Of a DNA stretch of 64,000 nt, positions 12,309-23,500 are shown piece after piece (position 1 is the stretch's first letter; each line of letters starts with the position of its first letter). The stretch spans positions 76,687,950 through 76,751,949 of the forward strand of contig CM055092.1 in the NCBI GenBank assembly GCA_029204225.1, given 5' to 3'. The DNA is from Diphasiastrum complanatum (taxonomy: Eukaryota; Streptophyta; Lycopodiopsida; Lycopodiales; Lycopodiaceae). The position numbers were made by a program, and so were the translations under genes. The notes under the pieces were generated by a model. That model was not told where the DNA came from, searched no databases, and was given only the letters and a program-made list of their open reading frames with translations.

Positions 12309-13330
12309 TTGGAAAAGAAAAATGGTGACTTTTATGCTGATACCCCTACCCTTACTAAACCTCTTGGTTCTTCTCACCCTTTGATTTTTACCAAAGACCT
12401 TGATGAGGATAGTGCATCCCAGTTGGAATCCTTCTCTCAAGAAGTTTGTGAAGCTGACAATCAGTCTGCCTTTGAATTATGTCAACTCCAAAGTTGCCAA
12501 GTACCCCTAGTACCTAGTCGTACTATTGAGTTTAAATTTGCCAAGGCTACCTACAGGCTTTGGAGCCTTTCTTTTGTAAATTTCTTGGCACCTATATCGC
12601 TCTTACCCATTTTATTGAAGCAGAAGTCCAAGCCTACAAGCTTGCATCTTTGCATAAAAATCTCCTCTTTTGATACACCTATTGCCTTTGATATCGTCAT
12701 TAAGATGAGTAGATTTGAACTTACGAGATGCTCTTCTGAGCAGACCTGGGCTAGAACTAGAGGCCATTTTGAAACTGGCTTTAATAGAATGAACATGCAT
12801 CAAGCTAGAATCTGGAACTGAAAAAGACCCTTCTTTAAATGCAAATGTGGCAACAAATATAAAAACAATTCTTATATCATTTGGTTTGATCATGCTATTT
12901 GGTATATGATGAATAACCTTGCCAAGTTCTTCCCTGGTGCATCTCTACAAAACCAACTAACTGCCTTCTTTCTCTGGCTTCATAAGCCTGTTAGGGATGT
13001 TTTGAAAGCCCATCTTGCCTCGATGTATATCAGAAAACATATGATTGAAGCCATTGAACTTTCCATAAACCCTACTGCCAAGCTTCTTGTACACCTTGGT
13101 GATGCCGAAAACATATGAGAAATTGAACACCTTCTTAAAATGCCCAACTTCTCTACCTTGTAGGATAAATACTTCTATAATACAGGTAGAAAAAACAGGG
13201 TCCTTTAATTTGAATAATCCAAGTTCAGTCATTTCAGATAGTGGAAACAAAAAGAGACTACTTTCCAAGCAAAGGCAACGAGGGGCAAGGCAATGGTGGA
13301 AAAGGGGATCTTCCTATCATAAAGTTGGAT
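12309..13330 (+). pseudogene. Unrecognised protein-like remnant, decayed
   Basis: One frame stays readable from 12309 to about 13330 with stops only at 12819, 13116 and a few later sites. The first 170 residues (MEKKNGDFYADTPTLTKP...) match nothing I recognise. After the first stop the frame gives KCKCGNKYKNNSYIIWFDHA, a cysteine-containing knuckle-like stretch, then FPGASLQNQLTAFFLWLHK and MYIRKHMIEAIELSINPTAK, which read like folded protein and not random translation. It lies between a (TC)n tract and a copia gag. It could be part of an unusual retroelement or pararetrovirus-like sequence, or a fragment of a host gene. No function is assigned. Confidence 0.4.
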
Positions 13331-13699
13331 TTTTACCGTGAATGATCCATGTGCAGGAAGGAATTGAAGATATTAGAAGTTTGGAGGTCAGTGCAGTTGG
13401 TAGGCGGCGACTTATGGTTAGAAGAGACAAAGGGAAGATAATGGTATTATGGAATATGCCCTTATTTGTAAACTTGTTGTTACAAACTTTTTTAAAAAGA
13501 CTAGATGAGTTAGTATTTTTCAAATCATTGTAAATTTTTTTGATACTTGTAAATTTTGATATTGTCGGTCTAAAGTCCAACCCAACAACTTCGCGTTGAC
13601 AGTCCGCCCACTTTGTACATGCATTAACTGTAATAAGGTGCTTGTAATAATTGCAACCAGAGGTAGTTGTAAATATTTTGTAGGATATCAGTCCTAGAA

Positions 13700-14830
13700 T
13701 CTTCATTTCAAAATGAAGGTCATAATACTAGACAAGGAACTTTGGGACATCGTTGATGGCACATAAGTTAAACTTGAAAGTGATGCAGCCACAATCACCA
13801 AATTGGAGACTGAAAGATGACAAGGCTTTTGCCATGATCACTCTCAACATCAAAGACAATCAAATCAGTCACATAAGAGCTGCTCAGACTGCTAAGGATG
13901 CGTGGGACATCCTAGCAACACTCTACGATATCAAGGACGTCTCCTCCAAACTCCATTTGAGGAAGGAATTCTTCACCTTGAGAATTTCTGAAGTAGTAAG
14001 TATTTCGAGCCATATCAACACCTTTCAAAATATTATGGAGCAGATGACTGCAACTGGCTCAGTCATAGAAGATACCAATGTTGTTATGACTCTATTATTG
14101 AGTCTTCTTGAGGCCTATGAGAATTGGGTCCTAGCAATTTCGATCCAAGAGAAGATCACTCTTTCAAGAGTGATTTCATTACTCCAACAAGAGGAGGCCA
14201 GAAGGTCTACAACCTTCTCAAGAATAGGGTCGAATCCTCAAGCTCTATATTTAAAAAATCATAAGTTCAAATTTTAAAAGAAGAGCAATATGCAGTCAGG
14301 ATCAAATTTTGACTCAGGCTCGAATTTTGGCTCAGGGTAGAATTCTGGCTCTGGCTCAAATTTGAACTCTTCATCTTCGCAACCAAAGCAGAAACTACAA
14401 GAGAACTGGACATGAGATCAAGGACTACGGAACTTTGAAATTCAACAATGAGAAGAAGAAGCAGTTCCAACAATAAGCGAATTCTGCCTCAACCAGTTTT
14501 TCGACAGAACAACAAGAGGAAGATGAAGCAGTCTTTATGACCAAGGTCGGAGAACAACATGATATCGATTCCTGGTATCTCGATTCTGGATCAACTCAAC
14601 ACATGACTCACCATCAAGACTGGTTCAAAGATTATAAATCTTTCACCCACTCTTGAGTTGTTCAACTAGGAGACAACTCATCACATTCGATTCAGGGTGG
14701 AGGAACAATCAAAATTGAATTTTAGAAAGGTGAAGTCAAGTTGTTGTCCAACGTTCTCCACGTTCCAAATCTAACCAAAAATCTGCTCTCGCTTAGTAGA
14801 ATCACTGATTCAGGTCAAAGGGTCGAGAAT
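13700..14830 (+). mobile_element. Ty1/copia fragment: gag and protease
   Basis: Gag runs from about 13700 to 14277 (KDAWDILATLYDIKDVSSKL; LHLRKEFFTLRISEV; ENWVLAISIQEK). After a broken low-complexity stretch comes a protease at about 14560-14830 with the active-site motif SWYLDSGSTQHMT and then VLHVPNLTKNLLSLSRI. It breaks off at about 14830 in the 3' part of an LTR that belongs to the next element. Upstream LTR and primer site were not found. Several in-frame stops make it non-functional. Confidence 0.85.
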
Positions 14831-17404
14831 GTATGCATTTTCTGGAGTTCTTCGCGACTAATTATTTGTTTGATAAGTTTTGATGCTTGATTGTTTGGCT
14901 ACGTAATCACTGTAGTACTGGCGATTTCAAAGTTAGTTACTATAAGTTCAAATGTGATTTCTATCACTATTGTCTTGTTTGAAATTAATAGGCTTAGTCA
15001 TCCATTGGAAATATGAAAATAGACACACAAATCACTTTCTTTTCGAACTAGACCTCTATCTTTTTGCACACCACTTTCCGACATGGTATCAGAGAAATTT
15101 CACTACTTTATCTGATTCCAATATGATATCAGAGCAAAAGTTCTAATACTTTATATCTTTCGTGATATCAAATTGATATCATACTCTTTTGTTCTTTTCA
15201 ACTTTTCAATATCAGAGAATAGATTTCTTATTGTTGGCATTACCACATCTTAGCGTCATCGATACAATCGACAGACTAAGTTCCAGGTGGATTCTCAAAG
15301 TAAAGCTGGTCTTATCGCAGACGAGCTGAACGGATCCAATTATCATTTGTGAAAATTTAAGATGAAGATCTTGCTTATTGTCAACGACTTATGGGATGTT
15401 GTTACAGGTAAAGAAGTAAAACCTGAAGACAAATACTCAAAGTAGAAATCAAAGGACGGTAAAGCTTTCACGCATATTATCCTCAATATATCAGATACAT
15501 AGATTGGACACATAGCTGAAGCTAAAACGTCAAAAGATGTTTGGGACATTTTGAACTCACTATATGACGTGAGGGATGTAACTACTAAGTTACATCTACG
15601 AAGGAAAATCTTCACATTCAAAATGTCTATTGGTGATTCACTTCAGAGTCACATTAACCAGTTAAAAAATCTCTTGCAACAAGTGGCCGCTGTCGGATCA
15701 GTCATAGACGATCAAGACACAATTATGACATTGCTTTCAAGCTTGCCCTCTACATATGAGAACTGGGTGCTCAAATTTAACTCCTACTAGAGTTATCACT
15801 ATGTTGCTGCAAGAAGATAATTGAAGAAGTCAAGACAATCCGTCTACTTCCTCCTCTCAGGCTCTATATGTCAACAAAGGCTCTAAGTGACAGAAGCGGA
15901 AAGGCTCCAAGAAGGCTGCAATGATCAGAAGCGGACTCAAGGTCAAGAACAATCATCGAATCCACAATCGAAGAAGAAGATGTTTTGTAGGTATTACAAG
16001 CGCAATAACCATGAGATAAAAGAACTACCGAATTCTCCAAGTGAAGAATGCAGCCAAGCAACCTGATCAACAAGCAAACACAGTTTCATCATCTCCCCAG
16101 GTCAAAGTGGATGAAGGCGCATTCATGGTCAAAGATCAAGGCACATTTTTGGATGATTCATGGTTTCTGGATTTTGGAACAACTCAACATATGACCAATC
16201 AACGTGAGATCTTCAACTCCTACACTCCTTACAACACGAAGAAATTTGTTCATCTTGGTGACAATAGTACTCACACTATTGAAGGTGAAGGTACTGTAAG
16301 ATTGCGATTCCAGCATGATCAATTCAAATTACTATCAAAGGTCTTATATGTTCCTAAACTCTCTACAAGTCTATTATCAGTGAGTAGAATTACAGATTTA
16401 GGTCATAAGGTAGAATTTGAATCTAATCAATGCAAAATAGTTGATAGGAGTAATAAGATCCTTGCACTTGACAAGAAACAGGGTTACTTATATAGATTGG
16501 CACACTGTTATTCTGAGTCTAATCAGGCCTTGAAAACCTCTGTTCTAGTCAATAAGACATTACTATGGCATCATTGCTTAGGACACTTGAATCATGCATT
16601 TGTTATGAACATGTCCAGACAATCCATTGTCCTTGATCTTGACTATCTTTCAGGTAAGGTCGATCTCCCTATTTGTCATAGCTACATCTTTGGAAAGTAG
16701 GCTAGGATTCCTTTTAGATCAAACCATATGCATGCAGCAAAAGATCTGTTAGATGTTATTCATACAGATATATGTGGACCTATGCAAACTCCTTCATTAC
16801 TAGATGCAAATTATTTCATTACCTTTATTGATGAATTCTCTAGAGGAATAGTTGTTTATTTCATTAAACAGAAATCAGAGGTTTTCATCAAATTCAGACA
16901 ATTCAAAGAGCATGTTGAGAATCAAACTAGCAAACGGACAGTGTTTCCTTTTTTGCCTATCAGGAATCCTGTTGAAAAATACAGCTTCTCCTTTTTCACA
17001 TTTTTCGTCTGATAGAAATCTCGTGTAAAATCACAGTGTTGCATTTTTTGCTTTTTCCAAAGAGTCTCAAATGTTAAGGAAATGACTCTAGCAAAGTGTG
17101 GGACAACTCTAAATGAGATTTAAGGGCACTTTCTCCTTTTTTTCCTTTTTCGCGAAAAACCCCCGTGACTATTCTAGTTCATTTCTGTAGAGCTACATTT
17201 TTGGTTCATTTATGCAGACAGAACATTCACGGCCAATTTCACCGCTTGTCAGCAATCAATGACAAGGACCGGATGGATGCCAACTGATCACCAGCCAATT
17301 GGCGATCGCAATTGGCAACCTGATCTCTTAGTATAAATAGCTATTCATATTCATACAATATTAATCATCTGAAAATCAGAATTATCAGAAGTTTTTGAAT
17401 ACTT

Positions 17405-17492
<88 letters not shown>

Positions 17493-17840
17493 CCTGTGAG
17501 CTTGAACACTCCTGAGCATTCTAGCTCACTTCTTAAAGTTGTTTTAGAGATTGCTATTGCGCTACTGCTTATCAACATTACGCTTAATTCAAACTTTCAT
17601 TTTAGCCACTCAAAAATAGCATAGAGTACGTGACTTTGATCCGCAACTTATTGTACTCATTTACTTTTGTGTCATTTTGAATCAATACTATTTATTGTGT
17701 TCAGTTTTGTCTCAAAATGTATGCGTTTTCTGGAGTTCTTTATGACTAATTAGTTGTTTGATAATTTTTGATGCTTAATTGTTTGGCTACGTAATCACTG
17801 TAGTACTGGCGATTTCAAAGTTAGTTACTATAAGTGCATA
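14831..17840 (+). mobile_element. Ty1/copia element, both LTRs partial, 3' half of pol deleted
   Basis: The 3' piece of a 5' LTR (14831-15083) ends in ACA immediately before the primer site at 15084-15095. Gag starts near 15318 (DELNGSNYHL, stop, KFKMKILL) and continues to about 15790. A broken zinc-knuckle region follows. Protease (SWFLDFGTTQHMT) lies at 16159-16400, pre-integrase (WHHCLGHLNH) near 16567, and an integrase start (VIHTDICGPMQTP) at 16755-16935. At about 16936 integrase runs straight into an LTR that lacks its first ~130 bases and continues to about 17840. The last 120 bases of that piece repeat 14831-14948, so both LTR pieces are one family. The deletion removed most of integrase, reverse transcriptase and RNase H. 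Confidence 0.85.
17407..17489. repeat. (CT)n microsatellite inside an LTR
   Basis: 83 bases of CT. The inverted LTR copy at 10.8-11.6 kb has only about 18 bases of the same repeat at the equivalent position, so the tract has expanded or contracted between copies. Confidence 0.95.
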
Positions 17841-19420
17841 TTGATTCAGACCGATATCTGAGAGTAAGTTTCTTAACCAAATTGCTTCCTTTGTAGCTTG
17901 AGAGACTGCGATATACTTTGATTCAGTGGAAGATAGAGCTATTGAAGATTGCTTGCGACTGTTCCAGGAAATTGGACCATTGTTGAGGAAGAATGTAAAT
18001 CCGGAAGTGGATTTACGAGTGTCTACATCTCCTACCCAACTTGCGTCTGTGTGTAACCACTGAGTAAATTGAGTTTGTCATTGCCGACTGCTCCATAACA
18101 AATGCAAAAATCCATAGTAGCTCGAAGATATCTCATGACTCTGATAAGAGCCTTCCAATGTGTTATACCAGGATTAGTCATAAACTGATTGAGAGAGCTG
18201 ACTGCAAAAGCTATGTTTGGCCTGATACAGATCATATCATAGATAGACGAAGTAGATGCTTTCGATTCTTTGTATTGTCAGTACTAGGTTTATTCCTTTC
18301 ATAAATTGGATTAGCTTTGTGAAGCAAGCGGTTTTGTCCGCTATTATCTTGTGCTCAACAACATTATTGACCTGTATATTTTGCTATACTTAATTTGATT
18401 ACAGCTTTGTTTGTTCTGTGTTCAGATTTGTGTCAATATTGCTGTGCTTTTCTACATTCTGTTTGACTCTCTTATTGCTTAATCCGGTAGTCTGTTCTTA
18501 GCGGATTATTATTAGTCTAGCTGTTTGCAACTAATATTTAGTCTTGTCTTTCGCGACTAATTCGTGACTGATTATGAGTCGAGATCAGTCTAGCTCTTCG
18601 CAAATAATTCGCGACTAATAATTTGTCTAGCCGTTTGCGACAAATTATCTTTCTGATATTTTGTTGCTTAATGTTTGGCTACGTAATCAGATCGAACGTG
18701 ATTTCTATCACTAATGTTCTGTTCGTGTCTGTTAGACATAGTCATGCTTAGGGAAAGAGTGAGATAGCTCATTCCGTTGCGCACAAACACTTTCAGTTCG
18801 AGTTCGTTTCTTTTTCGAGTTTCAAGTTCGCTTCTTTTCATGTTCGTTTATTTTTTGAGCTATATTTATTTTCTCTCTCTCACACTCTCTTTCTCCAACA
18901 AGCAGAAATGAGCTTCGTCCAGATCGGTCATGTCGAATTCGGAAAATAGCATTGTCTTGGCTTCTTTTATCATATCGGTACTGTTGCTGAAAAGCAATGT
19001 ATCATCCATGTACAAAGTGATAATGATAAAAGATTGCTGCACTGCTTTGAAGTAAACGTTTGAATCTGAAGAGCTAGATGTATAGCCGTGATCAATAAGG
19101 AAAGTATTGTTCCTTTGAAACCATGCTCGAGCAGATTGCTTCAAGCCATAAAGTGTCTTATCGAGTTTACAAACATGATTGTGCTTACCCTCGATAATAT
19201 AACCTTCGGGTTGCACCATGTAAATGTCTTCTTCGATAACTCCATTGAGATATGTTGTCTGTACATCCATTTGATGTATTTCCAAATCTGCTGTAGCGAC
19301 AAATGAGAGCAAAAGTTGAATAGAAGAATGCTTGACTACTAGACTGAAAACTTCATTAGGCAAGAAAGAAGTAGTACTGAAAGACATTCACACACAATCT
19401 GTCAGGTTAATTTCCAAAGT
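17841..19420 (-). mobile_element. Ty1/copia reverse transcriptase and RNase H, interrupted by LTR sequence
   Basis: Reverse transcriptase occupies 19387-18866 on the minus strand: LEIHQMDVQTTYLNG, LYGLKQSARAWF, and the catalytic box as YMDDTLLFS where most copia have YVDD. RNase H continues at about 18250-17841 (TRPNIAFAVSSL-like start, GYTQTQVGD where GYSDADWAGD is usual, SQATKEAIWLRNLLSD). About 600 bases of LTR-like sequence (18256-18865) separate the two halves. Two further copies of this RNase H, at 31.4-31.9 kb and 59.0-59.8 kb, show the uninterrupted order, so the separator is a later insertion or rearrangement. Confidence 0.85.
18518..18655. repeat. Degenerate short tandem repeats in LTR sequence
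   Basis: About four imperfect units built on a core of the type GTCTAGC-GTTTGCGACTAAT recur over some 140 bases. A single unit of the same core is present in the LTR at about 14855. Confidence 0.6.
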
Positions 19421-20480
19421 CTTACCATTGCCTCTTGGGATCTCAATCATATGAGCAGACATTTTCTTCTTTTCTGGAAAAAACTTTATCATATGTCCAA
19501 AATTCTTACAAACGAAATTCTCTTTTTTAGCCTTTTCCCGGGACAGATTTTTTGAATCTCTTTCTCTTCGGCTTCCTGGGTTCCGATGCTGCTTGATCTA
19601 ATTCGTCAAAATATTTAACTTGATGAGATTCAAGATGGAAAAAGATCCAAAACACCTCAAAAGACACAATTATAACAGATATAGAACGCATGGGTCTAAA
19701 AGCCATTCAAATTGTCTGTCCTTTCGAGAGATGCCTCTCTCCATCATTCATGGACATTTGTATTCACCTTTTGGTTCACCTTGTTCATGAGGTGGAACTA
19801 GGAGGCCTCCTTGTGAATGCAAGATGAATGTTTTTTTTTGAGTGTTTTATTAAAGTCCTAAAAGATTTTATTTGCCAAAAAGTGCAAGTAGAAAGAAGCA
19901 TGGTTGCAGGTTGGATGGCACAAGAGTCTTTGTTTTACATTATAGAGTCCTTGACATAGTTAAATTGAAAGTTAACAAAAGAACGAAGACAACTCAACAT
20001 TTACGAGTTAAATTGGATTTGCTCTATGTGTTGGACATATAAATACTCTTTCCCCTTTAAACTCGGAGCATAAAAGTGTGGCTCACTCTTTGACTTGACA
20101 AGGGTCACATAAAAAAAGGCCTTAAGAGAAAAGGGCTTAACAAACATGCTTGGCCATGACAACGTCTCGATTTTTTATTTTGATGAATATATGGAGCCAC
20201 GTTCTCGAACGAAACCTAGGCCAAACGTACTAGTGCTGAGGTAGCAATAGCTAGGTTGTGCCTTGACTTATATTGAGACTTGAAAAAATAATCTAAAACT
20301 CAAATGCTACTAAGTTGTGGAATGGGCTAGGGTTCTTAGATCTCTCACTCCAATGAGTAGGTAGAACTTGGCCCACCAATGCACCCTTAACTTTTAGGGT
20401 TTAATAAGTGTACCATTTCTGTTCAAATCCCTGTTTTTCCTTTTTCGTGCTTCGATCTTGGATCATCGTCTCAGCACAAA

Positions 20481-20482
<2 letters not shown>
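19421..20482. other. Upstream region of the HOP gene
   Basis: No protein-coding gene is supported. The first ~200 bases still look like minus-strand copia remnant. A TATAAATA-type sequence at about 20038-20046 is a possible promoter box, but it is nearly 500 bases upstream of the start codon and the transcription start cannot be seen. A single TTCTCGAA at 20202-20209 resembles part of a heat-shock element and is too short to call. Confidence 0.35.

Positions 20483-20528
<46 letters not shown>
20483..20528. repeat. (AG)23 tract in the probable 5' untranslated region of HOP
   Basis: 46 bases of AG end eight bases before the ATG at 20537. Open frames that begin upstream at 20408 translate through it as Arg-Glu repeats. 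The true start is placed at 20537 because [13 protein letters not shown] is the normal HOP N-terminus. Confidence 0.9.
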
Positions 20529-20533
<5 letters not shown>

Positions 20534-20536
20534 GCT

Positions 20537-23500
20537 ATGGCGGACGAAGCCAAAGCACTCGGTAACGCAGCATTTTCAGCCAAAAATTACGAAGAAGCGA
20601 TCAAGCATTTTTCACACGCAATAACCCTAAATCCTGGCAACCATGTGCTCTACTCAAATCGATCGGCGTCATACGCCTCTCTCCACAAGTACCACGATGC
20701 TCTCAATGATGCGAAGAAGACAGTAGAATTGAAGCCTGATTGGGGCAAGGGTTACAGCAGGCTCGGTGCTGCTTATTTAGGCCTTGGGAAGGCTGAGGAT
20801 GCAGCCGATGCCTACCAAAAGGGTTTGAAATATGAACCTAACAATGAGGCTCTGAAATCTGGCTTGGCTGATGCACAGGCAGCAGCATCAAGATCTGGAG
20901 ATTCCCCTTTCTCATCGGGATCGTCGCCTTTTGGTAATATGTTTCAAGGGCCAGAGGTGTGGGCAAAGATACAGACAGATCCAAAAACAAAAGGTTTTCT
21001 GCAGCAGCCGGACTTTGTGAGAATGCTTCAAGATGTGCAAAGAAACCCTAGCTCAATGAGCAGATATATCAATGATCCACGGATGATGCAAGTATTAGGA
21101 TTGCTGTTGGGGGTGAACATACAAACGTCGGACCAAGAGATGAGAGGTATGTTTGATGATGAGGATGAGCCGGCAAGACCTGCTACTAAAGCCACAGCAA
21201 GGCATGAGCCAGAGACACAGCCACAACCGATGGAGGTGTCGGAGGAGGAAAGGGGGAAAAAGGAGCGGAAGGCAGAGGCTGTTAAGGAGAAGGAGGCTGG
21301 AAATGCGGCGTACAAGAAGAAGGAGTTTGATGCAGCGGTACTGCACTACACGAAAGCTTTGGAGCTTGATGATGAAGATATCTCATATATCACGAACAGG
21401 GCTGCTGTTTACTTGGAAATGGGAAAGGTAAGAAGTTTTATCTATGTTAGCAACAATGGTTTTTGAATCAAGGAAAGTTCTTTAGGATTGATGATCCTTT
21501 TATTTTATGGTTGAGATGAAAAATTGTTGCCAACTATAGCTAAGTCTTGCAATTTATTAGTGGAAACCAACTGAAGTGCGGGGTAACTAAAAGCAGAACT
21601 GTAAAGTGTACCACTGATAATGGTAGTAGACGAACTGTGCTGCAAGAAGCACCGATAAAGATGTGCTTTTGGTAATGAATTTGCTATTGGTCTGGCTGAG
21701 GAGAGATGTTGGAAGTAGCCTGTGAGCTGTAAAAACTATTTTTTGTTAGTGTAAGGCTGGAAAACAAAAATGAAGAATAAAACTAAAAACAATGTAAGAT
21801 AGTAAGACTTTGATGGGCACTAAAGACAGCCGGGTGGAACCTTTCATTGATAAACTAAAATGAATTAATTTTATTTGGACAGTAATAAGTTTTTTTGGAC
21901 AGTCTTTATTTTTGGTCAGGTCATCTTTCTCACTCTTCTCAAATCACAACAAACAAAAGTGACCAAAACAAAGCTGAGCACAAAAAAGGAAGAAGAAGCT
22001 GGCAAGCTGCATATGTACATATATTATTATGATGGTTTGGCATCCACATTCACATAAATAGAAAACTTTACTCAAGTTTAGAGTTTTAAATTCAAGATTT
22101 ATTCAAGTTGAGAATGACTGTGAGCTTTAGTCTTGAGGTTTTGATAAGTTTACTTACTGTTCAATGCGAGGTTTTACTTTTTCTCGAGACTTTGGAAAGC
22201 ATCATCTGTTCAGAACATATAAAAGGATTTCAAAAAGTGGGAAAACATCCAATCGGATAACGTTCCGATTGGGCATGCTGCATAAAATTTATCAGCATAT
22301 TGGAAAACCTCACAACTAATGATCTATGTTGGTAACTAGCTGATTGTGAATGCATACTATAATTGTTCAAAAAATATTTATGTTTTTATCCAAATGTTAA
22401 TAATCAACAGGAGCTTTATCTTATTCATTGTTTTTGCTCTGCAGTATGAGGATTGCATAAATGATTGTGACAAGGCTGTGGAAAGGGGAAGAGAGTTGCA
22501 TGCTGATTATAAAATGATAGGGAAAGCCATAACTCGTAAAGGTTCAGCATATGTAAAGTTGGCGAAGTGTGCTAAAGATTATGAGCCTGCTATTGAGGCT
22601 TTTAATAAAGCTCTGACAGAATACAGGAATCCAAATACACTGAAGAAGCTTAATGAGGCTGAAAGAGCCAAGAAGGAGTTGGAGCAGCAAGAATATTATG
22701 ATCCTAAGATAGCAGATGAAGATCGGGAGAAAGGTAATGTTTACAAGTTGATGTTTCAGAGGTTTGACATGCTATTACCTTGAGTGTTTTTGTTTCTATT
22801 ATCTTCCTATGACAATATGCTTGCTTAGTTGGATTCTTAATCACTCAGTATAGGGACTATATGTTCAAATGAGCACTTTTGTCTGCTTACTTTGTAGCTC
22901 TAGAAGTGGAAATTGTGGGCTTGTTATCTCTCATTTTCTTGAAATCAAAGACAATTTTGAATTCAAAAAGCCTGCCTATAAGTTAAAAGTATCCAAGCTG
23001 TCAATGGTTTTGTTCTACCCAATATGTTGGAACTGTTATGAAGTTTGTCTTTAGCACAGTTCCAAGCTTTTTAGATGAAGGGAGGGTTATAGTCCTGTGA
23101 TTTATTAATTTATTTGCAAATTTGATGTACAAACATGATTTCAGAATATACTCACGTTGTTTTGGTGGATCTCACTTATTTAGGAAACATAACTATCAAG
23201 AAGCTTTGTCCTTTTATAATTCAAAGCTTTTTTGGTTGAAGGGATCACTATGCTCCATAGTTTCACCAAGTTGCCCTCTTTAGCTTCCATCATCAAAATA
23301 TAGCATATGGGTAAGTCAAGTAGACGGTACATCTGAATTGGTGTGGAGGTTATTCTTATTAACATAGAATATATGTAAACACAAGTCAGCTTAATAATTC
23401 TACTGTATCTGCTGATATGTTAGTTGTGCAATTTCGATTTCATTGATCATGTTTACCGTTGCTATTAAGATCATGTTGTTCCTTTTTGATATGATGACGC

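Noticed and set aside
20202-20215. Possible heat-shock element upstream of HOP
   Set aside because: Only one TTCnnGAA pair with a weak third unit; heat-shock elements need at least three good units, and this is expected by chance.
20401-21431. Other reading frames overlapping HOP exon 1 (minus 21315-21028 and 21346-21095, plus 21153-21431)
   Set aside because: The HOP frame is continuous and matches the family throughout; the others have no resemblance to known proteins.
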